Part shown: positions 56,677-64,000 of the stretch, one piece after another
How positions within the stretch are numbered: the first letter of the stretch is position 1
Layout: each line of letters opens with the position of its first letter
Assembly: GCA_033964015.1 (NCBI GenBank)
Contig: CM066914.1
Location: 6,811,831 to 6,875,830 of the forward strand
Origin: Scolanthus callimorphus
Lineage: Eukaryota > Cnidaria > Anthozoa > Actiniaria > Edwardsiidae
Length of the DNA stretch: 64,000 nt
Direction: 5' to 3'
Program-made: the position numbers and the translations under genes
Notes under the pieces: model-generated
Database searches by the model: none
The model's input: the letters and a program-made list of their open reading frames with translations, nothing else
What the model was told of the DNA's origin: nothing

Positions 56677-58625
56677 TGTACGAAGATATTTAAATGTGTC
56701 TTTTAGACAACTGCATTATGCACCAGTCAATTGACACCCTGTCCGGGAATTTAACATTCACTCAGTGTTAAATGTTATTATTTTCCGGTCACCGGGGACA
56801 TGGTCAACCGTTGTTTAAAAGCCTGAGGACACTTTCGTCACTTTCATTGTTAAAGACTCGATAAAAACATGTCTCAGGTGTTAGGGTAAAAGGGCCTTAC
56901 TCAATCAAACATAAAACCAGCGATCACGCTTGTGTGATCTGCTCGCTGTAAGGTGTTACAGGGCCCAACATTAACTTTTTTCAATAGAGGTGCCATTGGC
57001 GACGAATTTGAAAAATTTAGTCGCCAAAATCCAAAGATACCACATAAACGTGGATCTCAGCTGAACTCAGAAAGATGGGGTGCCATTTGACGACTACAGT
57101 CTAAGCTCTCGTAAGCGACCACCTCGGGAACTGAAAATTGCGGTCGTTAACGGAGCTGGTCGCTTACGAGAACGGCTCTCGTAAGCGACCACCAAGCGGC
57201 TTCCTACTTGAACAATAGGTGTTGGTCGCTTACGAGAGCTTAGTACAATAAATCTAGAAAATATGATGTTATACTGTACTAATGCTTAAAATAGTTTGAT
57301 ATATTTCCCGACTTTAATTAAGAATAGATAACCGCAAATATGTCCATAGAAGATATGTAGAAAATAGCATTTCACTGGTGCAGCTTGTATCAGTTTAGAT
57401 ATTTATGAGGTGATGACTGATGTTTTAAAGACAAAAAGTACTGTGGTCGCTTACGAGAGCTCAAAAAGAATAGAAAATCTCGGTTGGTGATTTGAAATTG
57501 TGGTCGCTAACGGAGCTGGTCGCATCGATAAGGCGGTCGCTTACGAGAGCTTGAAATAACAGAGTTTATGTGACATTTCAAACGGGGTTTCGGGAAAATG
57601 GTCCTTATGGGAGCTGGTCGCTTACGAGAGCGGTCGCACAGAGAGCTTCGACTGTAGCTCAAAATTTTGGTCGCCAAGCCCCACATTTAGTCGCCATTGG
57701 CGACCATATGCTCGCAGTGTCGGGCCCTGTGTTATGGCGCGAATTCGAAGACTTTCAAACACTTGATTCCAGGCTCGAACTTAAATGTTAAACCCCCGCT
57801 CCATAGCTCCACTAGAGAACATAGACATACTTTTTTTGACACTGTGTAGCGGTTACATTAGCTTGTTTGCCAATAAAGCAACAGTTAAACTGCGAAGGTG
57901 TGTTAAATTCCATTCCCCCCCCCCTCCCCATTGATTTATGCTGTGCAATACGTGTTAAATACCAAGTTCAATGGCCATAATTCCCCGGCCACCCGCTGGG
58001 GTGTCTATTGACTGGTCCATTATTATTGCCAGTGCTGTCAGAACAAGATCTATTTTACGTTTCTCTGTCGGCTTCTTTTCATTGGACCCCAGATAACAGC
58101 ATAATAATTGAGCCACTGAAATTAGCCGGGCCGGCTCATGGGGGAATGTATGAACATTTAAGATACTCATCAAAACACCTCATTTTCGTTTGTGCCATCC
58201 CCCCCCCCCCCCCCAAAAAAAAGATGATAATAATATGTGCCCCTCCCTTCAGAAATCTCTGGATCCCCGTTAGGCAGGCTCAATTTGCTCTATAATTTTG
58301 TCATTTGTAGCAACCTCCTTGCTGAATGAATATTCACACTGAAATAATGTACTACATTTGTGTGATTTTAGTACTCTTGTTTTGTTTATAAAAAGGAAAA
58401 TGGTTAACAATACAGGAATTCCCAATAGTTTTGCTAAAATATTTTAAAAAGCTACATTTGTAATAAAATTATTCATGCATGTTACACTGTACACTTTGTA
58501 AAAATACTTTATACATGTCATTTCATTTTTATCATTTCATGGAAGGCATTACAGAAATATAAGCATTGGACAGTTGATGTTAGATTTATAAATTATGATA
58601 CAAAATAGTTATTCAAATTGATGCA
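56677..58625. other. Convergent intergenic region, repeats only
   Basis: Between the 3' ends of the BtaA-like and DONSON genes. Apart from the MITE at 57094-57657 and a poly-C fragment near 58199-58290 with TGCCCCTCCCTTCAGAAAT (compare 3870-3893), I see no exon or structured RNA. Confidence 0.5.
57094..57657. mobile_element. MITE with CTACAGTC ends and GCTCTCGTAAGCGACC repeats
   Basis: CTACAGTCTAAGCTCTCGTA on the left and GAGAGCTTCGACTGTAG on the right are imperfect inverted ends. CTCTCGTAAGCGACCACC and its complement GGTCGCTTACGAGAGC occur repeatedly inside. Non-coding. Confidence 0.75.
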
Positions 58626-61600
58626 CTATGAGCTTGTCTTCCAAGCATAGAGACCATCTTTATAGTTGAGTTCTTTCAGGCAATCCTTTTTTAGGGCCTC
58701 AGATTGTTGGAAGTATTTAGAAAGTTCCAACGATAGTCCAAACTTCTCGGGGTTAAAACCAGGACTGTCCTCATTTACCAATGCAGGGATATTTAATGCA
58801 GTGGAGCTTTGGTGATGCATGAAGATTGCTGTGTAGCCATCTTGCTGGGTATGGTTTAGGATAGAACAGATGTCTGATATCATTGAAGGTACCAGAGACC
58901 CTGTCACTTCCAGACTGTACAGCTGTTACAAGAAAAATTACAGTATTTAGACTACTGTTTAGAATACAAATGTACTATTATAGAACTATTTATATATACT
59001 ATTTATAAGTAACTAGACCAAAAAACATTCAAGGTATGAACACAGTGCTGAGAGAATTGTTGGCTCGAAAAATGAACCAGGGACAGAAGCTTATTCCTGT
59101 AGCATAGTGGTTCTCTAATAGGGGAGGGTTCAATCTACCTGCAATAATATGTCCTTGAGGTCGGGTAGGCACTCTTACCCTATGCCCACTAATACTGACC
59201 GGTTTAAGAAATTTGTAACCGTCAAATTCCAGGTTTAAGATTTATTATACATTTATTAATAATATTATAGTACATACCTATGTACAGTTAGTCTGCAATT
59301 CAGTTTTTTTAACTGCAAAAGGCCCTTAATAAACCATATTATTATTATTAGTCGAGGACAAGAGAAAATGGAGCAATATTTCCATATGGAATTGCAACAG
59401 CTTTCTACACAAAAATCTGCATCCCCCTGTTGAAGACCACGGTTTCTACTACCCACCTTGGATTTCTAGTGAATTTCTCTTTATAACAATGTATCCTGGG
59501 ATTTATGCTTAACCACCCTGGAAATCCATTTATTTTTGGGAATACCCAACCTGGAATTTGCATCCTGTACTGGGGTACCCACCCTGGAATTCCAGGCGTC
59601 TCTGGGACCACCCACCCTGGAATTGTACCAGAGGTTCTCAATAGGGGTGTGGATTTGTTTGTGACTGCCCAAAGCATTATAGAGCCTCTGTCAGCCTCCA
59701 TTTTGTCAGCCTAGCAACATACCGAGACACAGAAAGCATCCATTTCCATCGGCTGATTTATAGGGGAATGTAGTGCAATATTTGCGATTGAATTCGATAA
59801 ATGAATAATAAAACTTTATTTTTGAGATTTCTACACGTAATTCGTCGTCTGATATCGACTGAAAACAATAACAAAGGAGTGGCTGACTAGGGCTCTTTAT
59901 TGAAACTCAAACCTAGCTTACCTGCTGTAGTCCTTTGGATTTCTGATGCCTGACAACACCCTGATTAATTTTCAGAGATCTCAGTGCAGCACCCTCGAAT
60001 GCAACTGGAGCAAGAAGTGTTGGTGGAACACCTGCAAGTGACCCATTCTTGGCTGTTATGCTTTTCCAGTTCAATATGAAATTAAACAAAGCCTGTGTAT
60101 CAGCCCCCTGAACTAGAACAGTTGAGCCAGGATTCTGATCAGTTGTTCGCATCTTTGCTGACTGGTTACTCGTGAGTTTATGTGGCTCAAATGTTGGAAG
60201 CTGTTCTTTATTAAGACCCATACTTTCTAACCAGTCTGATTCATCTTCAGAATGGTCCTCTGTATCAAGGAGCTCATCTTCTGAGTCACTGCTGGTGTCA
60301 TGACTTGACGTGCTTACTTGAGTGGCATGTGGCAAAGTAAACTCAATTCCTGTTAAATAACACACAGGGTTGTCATATCTAGGGTGGGTCATGTCTCCTT
60401 TCTCATGTTAATATTGATTAAAACAATAACGCCTATGGAGGAGACTACTAGTAAACCATTCTTATCCATTTATTTCAAAAGTTGATTCTACCCAACGAAA
60501 GAACACAGAGAAAAGGGGTGGGCTTGCCACTCCATTTGTCCCCCTTCAATTCACCACTGCATAAACATGCCATGTGTTTTCAAATAGCAATTGCATTTTT
60601 TCTGCACTGAGGGGTTGACGTACTCATGGGTCCCGACACTATGTTTTTAGCAGCAATAGTCCAGTTTCGAATTCTCTACTCTATGGCTGAATAGGCATCA
60701 ATGGCGCATAAACACAGCAGGAGCCTCAATTTGAAGCTCAAAAAGTCGTGAATAACAGCTAGTCGGAAAAGTTTCCTCAAGTTTGTCTATTGTCTTAATT
60801 CAAGCCCCATCAGTTTCTTGTCAGTATTCACATATTTTTCTACTTCAAATTGATGCTCCTAGCTGCTATATCTATGCAATGTCCATGCCTATTCAGTGGT
60901 AGAATAGAGATTGGAAACTGGACTATAGAAGACCATCTGAAGACTATAATAATCAAGAAAGCTATACCTTCGTTTGTAAGGGCATCTCTAAAACCTTTAG
61001 TAGTTGGAGTGATCACTACATTGAGGCTTTCGCAATTAGCAAATCCAGCAGCCTTGAACAACATTGTACACTGGTTTGCACAAAGATAAAAATAAGGGCA
61101 ATAACCACATCGCAGCAAGTTGAAAACAGAGTGAAAACTGGCAACCCACTCCGCCTGCAGTGAGATGGCTAATTCTTCCTCGATGAAAACATTGTTTGTT
61201 GCCTTAGATTTCCCTCCAGTTTTCTCTTGGCCGCTTCTTGGGAAAAGTTTAAGCCAGGGAATCGATGGGTGCATCCATGTTTTGCAAATTCTATGAAGCT
61301 CTGTTCTTGCGATGTCTAAATCTGGAGCGTTGGCTTCACTTTCTGGGAAAAGAGTACTTCTTGTACATCGGACAAAATTCGAATTTCCTTCTGCTAATTC
61401 CAAGCTTTTGAGAGAACTACTCCAGCTGAAAGTGTTCTCAGAGGTAAAACGAACTTTAGTCTTTAAACCCCAGTCAATCGGGAAGAAAGTTCCTGTTGTG
61501 TAATCGACTTTTTCGTCAGTATGTGGATCATTTACAGAGCTGTTTTGAATTTGACCGTTTGCTGTTTTCGGATCTTGGATGTCGCTCGCAGTCAAGACTT

Positions 61601-61931
61601 TAGCAGATGTTGGCAATCGATTTCCTTCCACTGGTTTCACATTTTCGATATCATCGTGCTTATCCTTATCACTTAATGCTCTAAATAATTTGTTATTTTC
61701 TTCTTTCCTGGCAACTTGCTCGACGTTTGCCCGCTTTTTAGGTGAACAACCAAACGGATTTTTTCGTTTCACGGGAACAACAACCCGATGTTCTTCGTTC
61801 AAATTTATGGGCTTCAAAGCTGTCGAAATGCCGCTTTTGTTAACGGATCTTCGCTTCTTCACCTTTAGTTTAATCACTCCAGAAGGTCTCTGCCAGTTAT
61901 TTGGGCGAGGAGATGTGGTTTTGGTGGACAT
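58626..61931 (-). CDS. DONSON: DONSON (downstream neighbour of SON), replication-initiation factor
   Basis: Three exons: 60968-61931, 59922-60349 and 58626-58922, phases 1 and 0 at GT/AG junctions, giving 562 aa from the ATG at 61929-61931. I remember the human protein as about 566 aa. Recognised motifs in order: an N-terminal NWQRPSGVIKLKVKKRR basic region, FFPIDWGLKTKVRFTSENTF, CKTWMHPSIPWLKLFPRSG, LLRCGYCPYFYLCANQCTML, FKAAGFAN and VITPTTKGFRDALTNEG, an acidic DSEDELLDTEDHSEDESDW stretch, STVLVQGADTQALFNFILNW, GVPPTLLAPVAFEGAALRSL, then LYSLEVTGSLVPSMI near the end. Known role: DONSON delivers GINS to the MCM helicase during CMG assembly and protects forks. Nuclear. In-frame ATGs at 61976 and 62021 could give longer N-termini. 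The gene looks intact. Confidence 0.93.
59455..59700. repeat. CCACCCTGGAATT tandem motif in DONSON intron 2
   Basis: CCACCTTGGATTTC, CCACCCTGGAAATCC, CCAACCTGGAATTTGC, CCACCCTGGAATTCCAGG and CCACCCTGGAATTG recur about every 30-60 bases between the last two exons. This gives a degenerate tandem repeat; protein frames over it are spurious. Confidence 0.65.
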
Positions 61932-62632
61932 TTTTGGTGAAGAAAATGGCTTCGAACTTCGGCTGCTTCGACTCATCCGTAAAATCGCGCCAAATCTAAT
62001 TAGGATCCAGTCTCCCTTCACGAGCCACAGGAAACCCGGTCTCTTTGATCTCCCTCGCTATTGAATCATAAATGATTGAAGGCACTAACAGCATAAAATA
62101 ATTTAAATCTTAGCTTTTCTTGATTCTCTAGTTTCTGCTATTTAACACTAGCGCGCGCTCAAGCTAGTGTTTTTCTTGGTAAAAAAGACAAGAAAAATAA
62201 AAAAAATCTCACCCAGTTTCTTGTAAATAACAGCTAGAAATATAAGTGCAACATTTTCATGACTTATTTTGGTCATGGTTACACTTGCGATGTGGTGACC
62301 AAACGAGACGCAAGTCGACGACTTGCGTGAACTTGCGTTTCGTTTGGCCAGGGCTTAAGTCGAAAGCCTCCTTTTTGAACGCAGCACGAGCAGTATTTAG
62401 ATAGAAGAGCCAGAGTTAACAGTTAATGAGTTGTTCACTTTTTTATTTCGTTTTCCACTCTGCCAAAAGAAAAACTATTTCCTACACAAGATCGTTTTCT
62501 GTTTTCACACTTCACTCCCTTGAGAAATCTTAATTACACGAGAATAACTATTTTGAAATTCTAAACTAAGCCGTCGATTTTTTGACCCAAAGCTATATAA
62601 ACTATTAATTCCCATTTTTACCTAGAAGCTGT
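61932..62632. promoter_or_regulatory. Region upstream of DONSON, downstream of the lyase-like gene
   Basis: This interval must carry the DONSON promoter on the minus strand and the polyadenylation signal of the lyase-like gene. An imperfect palindrome ACTAGCGCGCGCTCAAGCTAGT lies near 62147-62168. No TATA box stands out. No further gene. Confidence 0.4.
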
Positions 62633-64000
62633 TCAAATTCGCATCATTTCAAATTGCACCTCGCTAGTAAACCCATTTGTGAGCTGAAGGAAGCGCACCG
62701 TTGCTCCTCCGTCCTCAATACTCACAAACTTATCCCTCTCTCCGTCACTCACTTCTTCTCCATTCACCAGCACACTCTTCACATTCTTCACCTTCACATA
62801 GTTCAACCTCACCACGATATCAACCACGTCACTCTTCCTACAGTAAAGATGACTCATCCGCATATCGTTGGTGTTCTTACAAGCAAGTGAATTTACCTGA
62901 TCTTCGTCTATAACTAGCTTATATGCAGGATTACTTAACGCTATGTAGAGATCGCTGCCTTTTTGTTCTGTTATCACCAGACAAGGGATGGAGGCGCCTG
63001 CTACAGGACCAGTAGAGACATCAGTGTTCGCCTTGAAGAAGACATACCCATAGGTCGTGCTTCCCTTGGATGGGAGGTCGTTGAATTTGACGATGTGAGC
63101 AGAACTGTCTTTATGTTCAATGGAGTACTTGTTGAGCAAATCTACGCGGCTGCCTTTTATCACGATGGCATAGTCAAAGCTTGCACCTAGAGAATTAAAC
63201 TAGAGCGTTCAAAAAGGACCAACTTATGCATGCAATCGGCGCACGGTTCCCTATAGGCTGTTACCATGAAGAACGCTTTATTTTCGAGAACGTCGAGATA
63301 AACAACGGTCAGACTTCTAAATTAAACGCTCATCAGTTAAAGTAATAAATGTGTAGAAATATGCAATAGTTCTATAAAAGTTTCTCAAACTCCTTAGTTA
63401 ATAATTTCATCAAGCTAGAAACAAAGAAAATAGTTGGCGCGAAGGAGGTTTGGATTTCATAATCCATTTGAAAATCGAGTATCGATTGGAAAAAATTCTT
63501 GGAACAAAATAATTTACATCTTAGTGTAGACTTCTGCCTTACTATTTCTCATATCTGATCTGATCTAAAAAAATCCACTTCTTACAACACCAAACATTGA
63601 AAATGAATCCTGAAATTTGTCCAAATTTCGCAGGTTTCCTTGGGGGATTTCCTCTCGGTGTTACCGCCAATTCTTTATTTTATGTTTTGTAATTTCCTTT
63701 AAAAAAATTATTCCCACTTTGTCTAAATTACTCGATTTCTTGGCAGATTTCCTCTTAAAATATATTACACACACGTATCCTTCATCAGTGTAATAATATA
63801 ACAACTAAAAAAATATGACGGCTTTTAAAAATTTCTGAGAATTTCTTACCTCTTCCGTCGTGCTCTAGCCACGCCACGGCGTATCTCCCCTGGGTGTCTT
63901 TCCTTCCAGAATTAGTCTTGGATTTCTGGTCCTCGATCTTCACGTGTAATCTTTGCGCTGTTGGGTTTGGTACGTGGTACAGATTACCATTAGTGTCAGT
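62633..64000 (-). CDS. Polysaccharide-lyase-8-like (chondroitin lyase-like) C-terminal exons, partial
   Basis: Exon 63850 to the right edge (64000) and the last exon 62633-63186 join in phase 1 (AGAG before GTAAGA; CTCTAG acceptor). The exon at the edge reads NLYHVPNPTAQRLHVKIEDQ and RYAVAWLEHDGR. The last exon continues GASFDYAIVIKGSRVDLLNK, YSIEHKDSSAHIVKFNDL, STTYGYVFFK, LYIALSNPAYKLVIDEDQVN and ends FTSEVQFEMMRI. The A-W-L-E-H-D-G / F-D-Y-A-I run followed by an all-beta tail resembles the super-sandwich and C-terminal sandwich of PL8 chondroitin/hyaluronate lyases. Catalytic residues lie further 5', outside the window, so activity cannot be judged. 234 residues are visible. Confidence 0.6.

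Noticed and set aside
57570..57791. 73-aa plus-strand frame with ordinary-looking composition
   Set aside because: Overlaps the CTACAGTC MITE and its flank. No homology or splice sites.

Overview
This is an animal nuclear genomic window, most likely from an anthozoan cnidarian (stony coral, sea anemone or relative). Three spliced minus-strand genes encode secreted Pro/Tyr/Gln/Met-rich proteins with the cysteine pattern of the minicollagen cysteine-rich domain (CRD), a hallmark of nematocyst capsule proteins. The DNA is AT-rich, intron-rich and packed with palindromic MITEs, satellites and LINE pieces. There is no prokaryotic gene organisation. Most real exons are short and had to be read from splice sites and reading phase rather than from long ORFs.

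Layout. (1) 1-18.3 kb, minus strand: a tandem cluster of three nematocyst-type CRD genes: A (1-1427, cut by the window edge), B (5629-6863) and C (11622-18329, nine exons, 362 aa, three CRDs). Every intron I could place in them is phase 1. A duplicated segment of about 0.9 kb with CCAAT/TATA-like boxes lies once between B and C and once inside an intron of C. (2) 18.3-25.2 kb: no gene seen; MITEs and a LINE 3' end. (3) 25.3-56.7 kb, plus strand: a gene of the DUF3419/BtaA family (S-adenosylmethionine:diacylglycerol 3-amino-3-carboxypropyltransferase, the first step of betaine-lipid synthesis), read from seven exons. One intron of about 22.5 kb holds nested transposons, and the last exon carries a frameshift. 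(4) Inside that intron: a 97-bp satellite upstream, then an inverted-repeat pair at 29682 and 48611 (about 96 bp each, near identical) enclosing a decayed DDE integrase, nested MITEs, a 109-bp satellite split by a TTAA-flanked element, and a LINE whose ORF1 carries a coiled coil plus SGNH-like esterase and whose RT ORF is split by a 1744-bp MULE-like element with 9-bp target duplications. (5) 58.6-62.0 kb, minus: a three-exon DONSON gene (562 aa from the favoured start), convergent with the BtaA-like gene. (6) 62.6-64.0 kb, minus: the 3' exons of a probable polysaccharide-lyase-8-like (chondroitin lyase-like) gene running off the right edge.

The three CRD genes look like one functional family (capsule wall or tubule building blocks cross-linked through CRD disulphides). 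The BtaA-like, DONSON and lyase-like genes are unrelated neighbours. I saw no tRNA, rRNA or CRISPR array. All exon coordinates are hand-derived from splice consensus plus phase continuity, without transcript evidence.
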